DNA of 20,486 nucleotides. Source: Plantago elongata (Eukaryota > Streptophyta > Magnoliopsida > Lamiales > Plantaginaceae). Of the stretch, positions 8,480-19,122 are shown piece after piece. The position numbers and the translations under genes were made by a program. Every line of letters begins with the position of its first letter. Within the stretch, counting starts at the first letter, position 1. The notes under the pieces were generated by a model. That model was not told the DNA's origin, made no database searches, and saw only the letters and a list, made by a program, of their open reading frames with translations. The stretch lies in NCBI GenBank assembly GCA_036897095.1, contig JAYMSP010003250.1, forward strand, positions 1 to 20,486, in the 5' to 3' direction.

Positions 8480-9600
8480 TGATACTTGGTGTTAATAGGA
8501 GCAGGATTAGCTAACAAATGGAGCTCAATAATTGTTTTTCAGGGTATTGGATATTTGGGATTCTAGTACCACTAACACACTACTATTGTGTTTGTGTAAA
8601 GTTTCTTCAAAATGGAAGAAATACACTGAAACGATGTAACAGCGAAGTTTCCAAGTTTTCCCATTATTACCTCTTCTGTGTAAGAAGTTAGTGGTGAATT
8701 CTGGACTACAAATTTGTCCATTTTCAGTAAACTCTCCAACTCATATTAATTATCAGAACCGGAGTATCTAAAACATGTCCTAATTTTTTATGATGGGAAT
8801 GAGATACACATTATTTGCTTAAATTTTAAATATAGCATATCTTTAATACAACTACATCACACCCTCAATATACGTAAAACTTTGATTTTCAGTATCTCAC
8901 ATTTAGTATTTTTAGCTATGGAACTCAAAATTTAAATTGAATTATCTTAATTCAAATTACAATTTTACATGTAAAATCAATACAAATAATTAATAAAGTT
9001 GATATAATTCAATTCAAATTTTAATTCCCGAAGCTATTTGACAACTTAAATATAGATTTCAATATAACAAGTGGATTCCAATTCACTTTCTTCCACATTT
9101 AAACAAACATCATCACCAGGACCAGAACTATGTTTATATTTTCAAGGGAAAACTGAATCAACCCAGATCTTTATTGTTTATAGGAAATGATGATGAAAGA
9201 TAGATAAAATATTATAGAATATATAAAGTTGTTTTTTAGAGTGTATAAAAAAGAATTAAAATGCATAGGCGTAGATTGATAATTTAAATTTTTTTAAATT
9301 ATTGATGATAAAGTGCAACTCAATTGATAGGGGTTTCAACTCTAATTAATAATTTAGGGAAACTATTCTTTAATCGTTTACAAAGAAAGAATTTAAGTTC
9401 AATCAGAATTATTAGTATAATTGAAAATGTCAATATAGGTGAAGAGTAGAGTAGAAAAAAAATTGTTAAATGGTGAAAAGTTAAGTTAAAATGATGATTT
9501 TTAAACTCCATAACTTTATCATTTCTGTTGGCAATTCATCAAGCAATTCCCCATTGATAAATGATGATTACATATTTACATGCAATACAACTGCACAGCA
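8480..9600. other. AT-rich spacer between the F-box and GON4L-like genes
   Basis: Probably contains the F-box promoter and first non-coding exon near its left edge. No protein gene is seen. Strongly AT-rich, with a 16-bp palindrome ATTTTACATGTAAAAT at 8962-8977 that is unremarkable in this composition. Confidence 0.4.
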
Positions 9601-9601
9601 A

Positions 9602-9632
9602 TTAACATGTGGTCACACCAGGCACATGTTAA
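9602..9632. other. Inverted repeat, possible 3'UTR hairpin of the GON4L-like gene
   Basis: TTAACATGTG (9602-9611) and CACATGTTAA (9623-9632) are exact reverse complements with an 11-nt loop. They lie 215-245 nt past the GON4L-like stop codon, within 3'UTR range. Confidence 0.45.
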
Positions 9633-9733
9633 ACAAAATTTATCAAGACTTTACATTGACACAGCAGCACTTTAGCACCACTATGCAAAATACTATATGC
9701 ATATGCTTCTATAACGCAAAAACATATGAATTA

Positions 9734-9770
9734 CTCCCTCAGTTCTTTTTAAAGCTTTTAAAGAACGGAG
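9734..9770. mobile_element. Minimal MITE-like foldback
   Basis: TACTCCCTCAGTTC and, 20 bp on, AAAGAACGGAG form near-complementary arms around TTTTTAAAGCTTTTAAA. The left arm resembles a Stowaway end. It looks like two terminal repeats joined after loss of the interior. Confidence 0.4.
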
Positions 9771-9846
9771 AAGCATTCACATTATCTACACTTGCGTCCT
9801 TCTACGTTAGAGATTGAATATCCTACGCCTAAGGGCCAGACTTTGA

Positions 9847-12800
9847 TCAGCAACTGCGTTTTCTGGGCCTGAGATGCTCCGGTGCAGGAGCTGGAGTTGT
9901 GTTGGACCGAGAAGCAATTCCAAACGGTCCAAATTCATACCTGGCTGTGGTATTTTCAGGGTTTAAAAGTGGGGAAGCTGGAGGGACAGAATTCAGATTA
10001 AAAGCTAACGAGCTGGAATGGTTATTAACTGCTGGCTCATGTAAATGGTCATATACTGTGCTACAAACATTGCCTCCGCGATCAAATGGACTATTTGATA
10101 TTTGAGGATTGTCAATGTCTTCGTCCATTTCATCTAGCTGAGCTTCCTGCAAGTATTTTAGCAGCACTCGTAAGAAATGGCAATGTGCAAGTTCATCGTA
10201 ACTAACAGAGGCTTCAGAGTACATTCAGAAAGTGAACAGATGCATAGTCCGCTAACTGTAGAACTAACCTAACCTAACCTAACCTAACATTTTGTAAGAA
10301 ATCACATACTGTACTCATAAAACAGACAGTAAATTTTGCACTGAAGAAACAGACAGCTACATATGCAAAAGATTAAATTTTTTATTTAACATCACGACTC
10401 GAATCAATTTAACAGGAAGCAAAAGATTCATTCTAACTTTTATGAGGCATACTTGTCAATACCTTTGAATGAAGGCATGAAGCACAGCGAGAAGACAGGA
10501 CACGTTAAAGATGCTAAACGTCAATTTTTTAGGAGATACAAATAGAGAAATCAAACCATTTCTCATTGCAGAATGTGGAAACAGTTCCACAGTATATTGA
10601 CAAAACAAAGATATTTACCTCATCTGGTATGTTGAGTAACTGCTCCGAGCCAGAGGTATCCTCTCCTTCCGAGTCAGTCATTTCCTCATGCTCAAACTCG
10701 ACATCTTCCCCAAATTCCTCCTCAGAATCACTTAGTTCTTCCTGTTCCATTACAATCTCCGGAAGGGACACATCACCCATGTCTTCAGAAACTTTCCTAT
10801 TACCTTTATTTCTAGATGCCACCAATGGAAGGTCAGCTGAGTTCATCTTCTGACCAGACTCGTCAGCAGCAGAATCATTAGCCCCCTCGGCTATTTTAGT
10901 CACCGGTCCTGGACTACTTGATAATCTTCCCGTATGGTCTATTGGAGTATTACTGTTCCGTATAGCTTCTGGATTTTCAGAAATGGAATTCAGGTGAATG
11001 TCCAAGTCTACTGCATTAAACTCTACACCGACTTTCGAAGCAGAAGAACTTGAACTTCTATCTCTAGATGCCTTACTTGATGAAAAACATGAACGGTTTT
11101 GATTGCACGAACCTCTTTGCCTTGATTCAGCACCAGATGGAACGCTTGCAGCAGGATGAACAAAATCAGTATCGGTGCCATCATGTAAAAGTGGATGAAA
11201 GCCAACATCCGAAGATGACGAATGTTTTTCAGGTGGCTTTGAAGACTTGCTTAGGAAATTTACAGCATCTCTTATTTGGCGGGGATTGTGAAAGAGACTG
11301 AGATTTAGTTGTGGTTGCTTGTCTCCAAAGAAGGTGGAAGACGACGTACCACAATTCAGTGGATAGTACGGCAGAGAGGCATCTTGAGAAGCCTGGAACA
11401 ATAAAGGATGCATCTGAAGATCTGATTCTCCTCCCTCTTCTGCTGCAAACTCACCAAGTTTACTTTGCTGATCACCAGCATTATCTTTCAAAGAATCGCT
11501 CCTAAATAACTGAGATCTCAGTGAATTATGGATCTTAGAGTTCGTAGTGCCTCCAACTTGAAGAGCTCCATTTTCTTCCATCCTGCCGCTCGCCGTATTG
11601 ATAGAAACCTTACTGGATGTTTTGATTGCAGACTGTGGAATGACCCGGACAGATGGTGGAAGATTTACAGGAGGCAAATCAGGAGCTAATTTCACCAACT
11701 GTGAATATTTTGACTTGCGGGCACGGTACGGTCGTAGAAATACACGAGGATCGGATGACCTTGAAAAAAGATGTACAGTTTCTTTAGCATAAGGTCAAAA
11801 ACATTAATGAAAATAGTTAAGAAGAATAATCCATTGCAATAGGGCTTACTTTGAAGAAGACGGGGCATTGGAACACAATTGGGTTTGAAAGTTTCTAGAG
11901 CCAGCAACGACTCTTTGTTCACAGGCTTGATTACCCCCTTGAGCAGACAGGTGAGGAAAACAACTCAGAGAAGCATTACTATCTGGCCTCCAATCAGCCA
12001 AAAATGCTTCGTGAACATACGCTGCATCGTCCTTGTACATACCATTTTCTCCGCTGTTAGTTTCCTCAATTGCATTATCAGTGCTATCCCCCTGCAAGGC
12101 CATTTGGTGAAAGGATGAAGAAACGTGCCATCCAGGCATTAAATGGTATAGGAGATTGCAAGGCCATTTGGTGAAAGGATGAAGAACTATATAACTTAAA
12201 GAAAACTTAGACTTTTTTTATATCTAATATTGGCAAGCTGACAGAAGTCCTCCGCGTGCTAACTGAGGTAGCAATACCATCGAAAAAAAACAAGAAAATA
12301 TTCAAGCAGGTGGTATATTATTGGTGCAGATCATGATTGGAATTATTCTACTCTGTGGGACATGATGGCCAACCGCACCACGAAATGCGATTGGAAGCTT
12401 ATTTGGTATCCCCTGATCCTGTTTGTGAGGTTGCATTTTCCTTTTGTTTGCCATGAAAGTGAAACTGGAGAAATGCCCGAGTGCAAAACAACAGAATAGT
12501 GATGGTATTTTCTGGCGTCTGACTTCCTCTTGTGATTACGATTGTTGGAATTATTTCGATAAGTTGCGGGTGACCTAAATGTGTATAGGGGTGATGTTAT
12601 ATCTTTTGGAATGTTTCAGCTGTTAAAGGCACTAGCCCTAGATACCCTGAGTTTAGTGTTCATTGGGGTAATTATGACTTGTAAAAACGGACATGAGTTG
12701 AAAAAGTATGCATACCTCTTTTTCGGATGAAGAATGTCTATTTGAAGCAGATTTGCTTGCTTTCTTTTTCATATCATATAAACGCCGTTTGGCGTTCTTT

Positions 12801-15680
12801 GTTGCATCAGCTTTGTACGACTTTTGTGTCCCAGTCGCAACGCGCCACTGTCTTGGAAGTAAAGAAGGATCTCTATAGGGAAGGAAAAATCTCCATATGG
12901 ATGTCCAATCGAGTTTAAATCTTTTCATACCCTAAATGATTTAGATAAACATATAAGTGGAATTGCTATTCAGTGGTCTTATAGTCCCTGTTCAGTATAC
13001 TATATTAGCTAAAAAAAATCCTTACCATTTCAATGCAAGATACCTCGTTTGGAGTCAAGGGGGAGTTTTTCATCCGCCTCACAGCCTATGACACAAACAG
13101 AAAATGTTTGTTAACTTATTGAAAGGGCTCTTTGCACACAATTAAATACAATTTACAAACCTTTATTGGATTTTCAGGTGCATTTGATGATGAACGATTC
13201 TTCTGCCTCACAAATATCTGTTTACACATCATAGATCATCAAATCAGGATCAGATTAAGATGCTAATAATTTGCAATCGATTCGGATGAACTATTCATTT
13301 TACCTGATTGCTAGATTTACAAGGAAGAAACCGCTGCTGTATAGCTTTCCAGTTATTATTATATTCCATCAATCCCATCGCCAACAACCTGCAAACACAT
13401 AAGAATTATACTTACTACCATTTCAGATTTCACCATATAACTAACAAAGTACGTCTCAAGTGGTAGGGCTTTTTTATTATTTCAATATACAACATCAATT
13501 AGGGGAAAGCATCAGACTTCAGACAAGGGCACATGTTCAACTATAACATTTCAGTATACAGGAAACTACGTATGTCAAGTTGTCAACCATGATTCTGAAA
13601 TGCCCTCTTGTCAATAACTTATAAAGAAGAAAATTTAAATAGTCATGCAGTCCTTCATAATGAGAATGGCCATATTAAAAACTGATGAAACCGATATCCC
13701 AAGATGAAATGCAATAAAACTGAAACTCACCCATCCTCGGCATCAGTAAAAAGAATCCGATTTACACAAGGAGCAGGTGGTGGCTCACGTGGATAAAGAG
13801 CTGGATTGAAAAACTGTGAAAACCTCTTGGCTAATTTGGCAATCGCCTTAGGAACAAGAGCAACTGGTCGTGTTTTCGAACTCTCCACCATAGTTGCAGC
13901 CAGCGTTTTCTTTGACCTTTTAGGCTTACTGCTAGTTTTCTGTGAACTGGTATAGGATTCTGCTTGACCATCACGTTCAACAGAACATGAATGTTGGTTA
14001 AAAGGGAAGAGGGATTGCTTCTCGAAATCAGTCTTATCCCCAATGTCAATTTGACAGCGTTTATATGCTTGGACAGCTGCAAAACATATTGCAATGATAT
14101 GTATGTGCATTAGAGTGCATAAAAAAATGAGTATTAAAGCACAAGGACAAATCACATGTACAATACAACAGACCAGAAGTAACATCGGCTATGTAGCTTC
14201 CAACTAATTTGAGTGGAGCTACATCTATAGCAGACAGTACTGGACCAGAAATGTAAGGCACCCAAGAGCCAAGTTCCAGTGTTCCAGAAGGCATTGTGTG
14301 CTCTTCCTGTTGAGCGTTGCTTCTCCCATTTGAAGAAATTAGTTCTCCGTTGCTTACAGAAGAAATTTCTGGCACAGACTGCACGTTTGTATTGCTGACA
14401 TGAGGCACTAACATTTTGTGATCTGGCACTGATGGATGGACATATGGGGGGAAGAAGCAAAATCTGGGATATGGAGGCGTTCCCATTTGCAATGCTTGAT
14501 CATGGTTTTTTAGCAACTCTAAAAGTAATTTCTTCACGTCAGCAGCAACATCTCCTTTAGCAGGATCGAGAACACTCACAGAGAAAACCTGAACAAGTAG
14601 CTGCACGTGCTCATGAATCAAACAATGTAACTGACCTATCTGATGTGGAGTAAATCTGTTGATGAGTCCATTATTTGCAGAAGGCATATTAGATGCAACA
14701 TATGTGGGCACAAGTTGATTCTCCTCAAAATCTGGACAAGACCCCATTGGTACAAATGGTAAGAGGGGCCGCAGTGGTCGATTCGACTCTCCTAAATGCT
14801 TCTTGCTGCGCTCAAGATTACTCTTTTGTTGCCTGTTTCTCCTGGTCTTTCGACGCTCTTCAATCTCATCATGATCACTTTCAAGTGCTTCTTCTAGTTC
14901 AAGCTCAAAATCAGCATCATTTTCGTCTTCCTCATCAACAGTTACATTCCCTTGTAAACTGTGGGAATCATCACCTTGTAGAACTGCCGCAAGAAATTTT
15001 CTATACTCTTCTTCATCATCAACATTTTGAAGATCATCCTCATCATCAGTTTCTTGAAGAAAAGTTTCAAGTTCATCAAGAGTGCAATTGGCAAGAGAAT
15101 AACGAGCCCTAGTTCGCATAGAGATTGCACCATCTACTTCAACATCTACCATAGTCCTCAAGTTTTCATCATTCTCAACATCTCTCATGCTATTTGCTCC
15201 CTTTTCTCTGTCACACGGCAATCCATCTTCAGATTGAATTGTAGATACACATTCTCTCTCCGAAATCGGTGCATAAATTGTCCCAGCATTAATCCCACAT
15301 TCTCCAGAAGCAATAGAACGCATCACAGTCTCTTCCCTGAGCTCATTATCTCCTACATCGTTAGAATCTTTCATGACGAGGACATGCTTCCCATTCAATT
15401 CTTTGCCAAAATCCACACAGTGTTTCCTCCCATGATCATCAACATCAGTATCCAAATCTTCAACTTCAGAACTCAAGCTCGAATACGATTCTCTGAGGAA
15501 AGGATTAAAGTCGATATCCTCATCCTCATCCTCTTCTTCTTCTACATTCAAGCTACTAATACCATCCTGATTGTTTTCTTCCTCAACATACCCACGTTCC
15601 ATAGTGTTTCTGGCAGCTGTTTCAGACGGATCGACACAAGCCGGAGCTTGAAAATCTACAGAAGTTGAACACCCAGACAT
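9847..15680 (-). CDS. GON4L-like nuclear protein with Myb/SANT domain (nine coding exons, 1317 aa)
   Basis: Exons (minus strand): 15680-14174, 14076-13731, 13388-13304, 13217-13161, 13085-13026, 12931-12716, 12091-11850, 11759-10619, 10146-9847. They sum to 3954 nt in one frame ending TGA. The start MSGCSTSVDF is preceded by in-frame TAGs. Residues 45-62 are very acidic and end DIDFNPFL. Near residue 300 is NRPLRPLLPFVPMGS, then INRFTPHQIGQLHCLIHEHV. Residues about 612-665 form the SANT/Myb-like unit: FTDAEDGLLAMGLMEYNNNW, KAIQQRFLPCKSSNQIFVRQ, KNRSSSNAPENPIK. Exon 6 has GMKRFKLDWTSIWRFFLPYR and DPSLLPRQWRVATGTQKSYK. Later come DAAYVHEAFLADWRPD, VFLRPYRARKSKYSQLVKLA, two HPLL motifs, a second acidic block and a C-terminal basic RPRKR (likely nuclear signal). 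Domain order resembles animal GON4L/YARP chromatin co-repressors. The plant role is not established here. Confidence 0.88.
10264..10288. repeat. (CTAAC)5 pentanucleotide array
   Basis: Five exact CTAAC units lie in intron 8 of the GON4L-like gene; the transcript strand reads GTTAG. The unit equals the arthropod-type TTAGG telomere repeat, not the plant TTTAGGG, and is most simply a microsatellite. Confidence 0.85.
12093..12186. repeat. 30-bp direct duplication at a 3' splice site
   Basis: The same 30 bases occur at 12093-12122 and 12157-12186, offset by 64 bp. On the transcript strand each copy ends CACCAAATGGCCTTGCA. The proximal copy continues G-GGGGATAGC and is the exon 7 acceptor of the GON4L-like gene. 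The distal copy continues ATCTCC and has lost the AG. Confidence 0.9.
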
Positions 15681-15704
15681 TTTGCTTTCTACAAACAACT
15701 ACTA

Positions 15705-15976
15705 CTATGTTCCAGGCAATCTAACAATATTCTTCCACCACAATATAACATCACACGGTGAAACTGCATAAGCAATAACAAAGTAATGATAATGATTTCT
15801 ACATTGATATCAAAAGAGTGTAGAATTGTTGTTTCAAATACAATAGCATTACAATTTGAACACTAAAACAACTGAAAGCAAAAATAAATGAAATTATCAG
15901 TTGAAGAAGATATAGAGAGCAATTGATCAAATGAATCGATACCTGGTGGAAGATTGGCGGAGACAGAATCAATCAT
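15705..15976 (-). promoter_or_regulatory. Spliced upstream ORF in the GON4L-like 5'UTR
   Basis: A leader intron runs from a donor CAG-GTATCG (GT at 15942-15941) to an acceptor TTATGCAG ending at 15764. After splicing, an ATG at 15976-15974 opens a 30-codon frame (starting MIDSVSANLPP, ending VRLPGT) that closes at TAG 15707-15705. Two more in-frame TAGs follow at once, and the main ATG lies 24 nt beyond the first stop. The uORF is in the same frame as the protein. It exists in this form only in the spliced mRNA, and only if transcription starts above 15976. Confidence 0.5.
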
Positions 15977-16099
15977 TACAGACGGAGCAGAAACGATTCG
16001 GAGATGAAATTAGGGATTGGATTTTACCTTTTCTGACACTACTTGGGAAACGCCATTAACACTTGCTCAAATTGGGGTGGGGAGGAAGGGGGAGGGCCC

Positions 16100-16330
16100 G
16101 AATAGGGTTCGACTTGTTGATACTCGAATATTTAACTAAATTTGGTCAGCTCAATTAAGTATATTTATTTATTTTATCTATATATGCACTCTTTGGTAAC
16201 AAATTTTATTTAAAATCGAACTGCATGAGACGAGTTCAAGCTTGATAATTGTGACTTGAGTGGGACTCAGAAAAATGAGCTTGCTTGAGTAATGAAATAC
16301 TCAACCTAGTTCATTTAACATCACCCGGGA
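16100..16330 (-). repeat. Dispersed CTCGA/GTTCGA-rich repeat, copy 2
   Basis: On the minus strand it contains GAGTATTTCATTACTCAAGC, AAGCTCAT, ATCAAGCTTGAACTCG and AATATTCGAGTATC. These correspond in order to words of the copy at 3090-3310 on the other strand. It lies directly upstream of the GON4L-like transcription unit, whose G/C-skewed leader (GGGGTGGGG...GGGGGAGGG, 16073-16098) separates them. Confidence 0.45.
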
Positions 16331-17156
16331 GTGTTTTTACTTTCGTTTCTTCAACATCGGAATACTAATGATGTAGTATATTTTGTTATGGGTATGATTC
16401 ATTTTTCATTCTTAAAAGTATGTTCTTAGTAATATTTCAGTATCTTAAAAGTTGTTCTCCATATAAATATGGAGATAATAGCATAATCAATTGTATCATA
16501 TTTAATGTTATTATAATTGCATAAACGACTTGTGTAAAATTAAAATTTTCTTACACGAACATCATACAAAACTTGTTTACTAACTAAGTTCGGATGTTTG
16601 AACATTTTTGTAAGGGATCCCACACATGACATTTCTTTCTTGGACCTATATGTTGATAAACTTTAAAAATCTTTCATGGCTCTAGCTTTGCATGATTCAA
16701 TCAAGTGATGTTTATCTGTGCCCCTTGCATTTGTAATGATTTAGTTCATCTCGTGAGTACATTATGTTTGTGAGAAACTTTTATTGATCTGCCAATGATA
16801 TAATCGTTGTCGAAATAAAAATCACAGCTTATATTATAAAATAAGTACTGAATTAAGAAGTTCATAGCCCAACGGTGCAAAGTGGAAACAGCCCTTTGAA
16901 TTGGATCAATCCAAATTCTAGTAATTGACAGATTAGACCCCTTAATAGATCAAACCTTGAAAGGCAGATGTATAACCATCACTAGTCTATTACACAGCTG
17001 AGTTTCAGCAAAAGGAGATACAAACAGGGATATAACATCGCCTTAAATGAGAAAACAGTCAGAAGCTTCGCTCTAAGAGATCTGGATATATTGGTGATGT
17101 CCAGTCAGGTCAAACAGAATAGCATCATATACACATTCAGGTGACAAGAAATGAGG
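16331..17156. other. Spacer with the 3'UTR of the TITAN9-like gene
   Basis: No coding sequence was seen. The part adjoining 17156 must hold the 3'UTR and polyadenylation site of the minus-strand gene ending at 17157. The rest is AT-rich. Confidence 0.4.
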
Positions 17157-18632
17157 TTAACTTTTGATAACACAAGAAACCCTCTCAAAGAATGTACGAC
17201 ATGCGTTGGCCTGGAAAAGTATAGTTTCCTTCATCCACTCTGGTGCGAGTCTATCAAGTGTACCCAACGACAACACATGGTATGCCAATTGAGTTTCTCC
17301 ACGAGAATTAGTTATCCATTTCAGTCTGAAAGAATAGCCTGTAAACAAAAGCATCAGAATCACTTTGGTAAGGTGTAGTTTAGAACTTTGGATACAGATT
17401 TGCTACAAGGGACACTAGTTGTTTCACGACTATCAGGCAACACACAAGAGGTCAATTAGATTCCTCTATAGACATCAAATCATGCAATTCAAATCGAAGC
17501 AATCTATTGCTAACTTATGGATATGAAAAAACTCAAAATATGGATCTACAGAATGCTATTTATACTTTTTATAGAGCCGGCAACAGTTACAGGAACACCA
17601 TCACAAAATGTTTCTCCAATATCCCAAATTCCCAACCAAAGGTAATACAAATAAAAGAAAGTAAAAAAATCAGCCTACATGGTTTTTATAGATAACATGA
17701 TTGTATTTAAATGGTTTAGACATAGATGAAGACATAGACTAAGTTATGACTTGCTCAAGCACATGTACAAATCACAGGACATTTAAGAAATTTACAGCTG
17801 GCTATAAATAAGAAATATGCAAGAAATAATAAATTTTGTAGACTTACCGCTTGACAGGTGGTGTACTGATATACATGGTTCATTACTTTGAGGAAGGGGG
17901 TCAATCTGCATGCCAACAAGAAGCTCAACGAGATATTGAAAAATGCAGTTGACAGGACCAGTATCCCTGGAATCACCACCTGTTATCAGAACTTAACGAA
18001 TCAAGCTTTTCTGTGACACTCAATCGGGGGCTTAGGGGGGAGGGGATAGAACAATGATTCCTCTGAGACAAACCTGTACTATAAATCTTCCCATGACAGC
18101 ATGCAGCCTGAAGAACAGCATCTTAAAATGTCAGACCAAGAAATTGAATGAAATTTAAGCTTAAGCTTAAAGCAAATAACTTAGATACCTGCTGGATATC
18201 AGAAGCGTCCCTGCGGTTCATAACATATGCACATTGATCTGCAGGATGATCACGTTCCACACTAACAAATGTAGTAGCTGCATCATCCTTCCCCTGAGCA
18301 GTTTTTTGTTTTTTCGTCGACCTCATAATATATTCATGATGCTCTGTTTGACAACCTTCCATGTCATGAGAAGGCTTTCTCTTTTGCCTTGATCTAGTAA
18401 CAGATGCACTGGGCACTGCGTCAGGTGGACTATCTTCATTTTCTTGTCCAGTTCTGGTTTTCTCATGCTGACTAGCCAAAGAAATCTCATTCTGCTCAAG
18501 CATTTGGAGCCTTGCAATGTCTTCTGAGAGGTCCTTGTCTACAAAATTATGCAGCAGAAAAATGTTATTCATTGAAGAGGGTTATGACATACGGTTCTCT
18601 TCAAATGATAGGTAATTGCGGAGAGATATATT
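17157..18632 (-). CDS. TITAN9-like protein, C-terminal exons (5' end not located)
   Basis: Exons read on the minus strand: 18632-18593 (tentative), 18538-18189, 18107-18074, 17979-17848, 17338-17157, all GT-AG and frame-continuous, ending TAA. The long exon is charged and low-complexity, with the basic patch RSRQKRKPSHD and RSTKKQKTAQGK (likely nuclear signals). The C-terminal part reads AACCHGKIYSTGGDSRDTGP, NCIFQYLVELLVGMQIDPLP, CISVHHLSSGYSFRLKW, ETQLAYHVLSLGTLDRLAPE and WMKETILFQANACRTFFERV. This globular end (CxxC-like start, FQxLVExLVGM, SSGYSFxLxW, SLGTxxRxAPEWM) resembles the plant TITAN9/DUF7806-type proteins needed for seed development. The name is from memory and moderately sure; the gene structure is firmer. 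A tentative further exon lies at 19005-19022, and the start codon was not found. The 17339-17847 intron holds nothing recognisable. Confidence 0.65.
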
Positions 18633-18654
18633 CTACAAACAAGCTTTTAGGCCG

Positions 18655-18775
18655 AGTGATAATTTATTTATTTTTTGGAAGAAATTGACGCATAAATACA
18701 GATTTGCCTCCAGTGGGATTGAACCTAAGAACAAATGGATGGCATCCTAACTAGGCCACCCCTTACCAACATAAT
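18655..18775 (-). mobile_element. tRNA-derived SINE in an intron of the TITAN9-like gene
   Basis: On the minus strand it has an A box GTGGCCTAGTTAGG (18746-18759), a B box GGTTCAATCCC (18715-18725) and an A-rich tail CCAAAAAATAAATAAATT. Flanks share only AATTAT, so the target-site duplication is short or eroded and the ends are approximate. Its 3' end differs from the SINE at 2345-2433, so it is another family. Confidence 0.65.
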
Positions 18776-19004
18776 TAATATGCTGACAATAACCTGGATG
18801 GACAACTGGAGACGTGAAAACTTGAAAAGCATATAAAACATACATCATCAGATACTTGTATACAGCAGGTTGACACAAAATATCTCATGGCATAAACAAC
18901 ACCTTTGGGCGTCTAGCAGATGCCAAGGAAGAAAAAAAATCACAATATTTCAAATACGTGCACATTGTCAGCAGAGTGCATTAAACACCATACAGTTAAC
19001 ATAC

Positions 19005-19022
19005 CCACTGCTCTTGGCATAC
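19005..19022 (-). CDS. Candidate 18-nt mini-exon of the TITAN9-like gene
   Basis: An acceptor TTTGATTAG and a donor GTATGT enclose 18 bases that keep phase 0 with the tentative exon at 18593-18632 (reading VCQEQW). Splice motifs are good, but an exon this short cannot be judged by content alone. Confidence 0.25.
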
Positions 19023-19122
19023 CTAATCAAATGATGAAATTGATGGAATCAAAAAGATATTATTTAGAATCAAGATTATATTAGTATTTCACTATGGCCA
19101 TGTATGTTGTTAGCACAGTTAG

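Noticed and set aside
12116..12190. Alternative acceptor TATATAG upstream of exon 7 of the GON4L-like gene
   Set aside because: Using it leads to an in-frame TAA within 16 codons, whereas the acceptor at 12092 keeps the frame open.
13026..13044. Donor GTATCT at 13043 for exon 5 of the GON4L-like gene
   Set aside because: It would delete the conserved VSCIEM residues; the stronger donor GTAAGG at 13025 keeps them and the frame.
14693..15112. 139-codon plus-strand ORF
   Set aside because: Antisense of the same exon, which is supported by splice sites and domain order.
15027..15668. 213-codon plus-strand ORF
   Set aside because: Antisense shadow of the acidic first exon of the GON4L-like gene; GAA/GAT-rich coding gives few stops on the other strand.
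18715..18759. A second tRNA gene
   Set aside because: Only the polymerase III boxes are kept; the A-rich tail and lack of stems fit a SINE.
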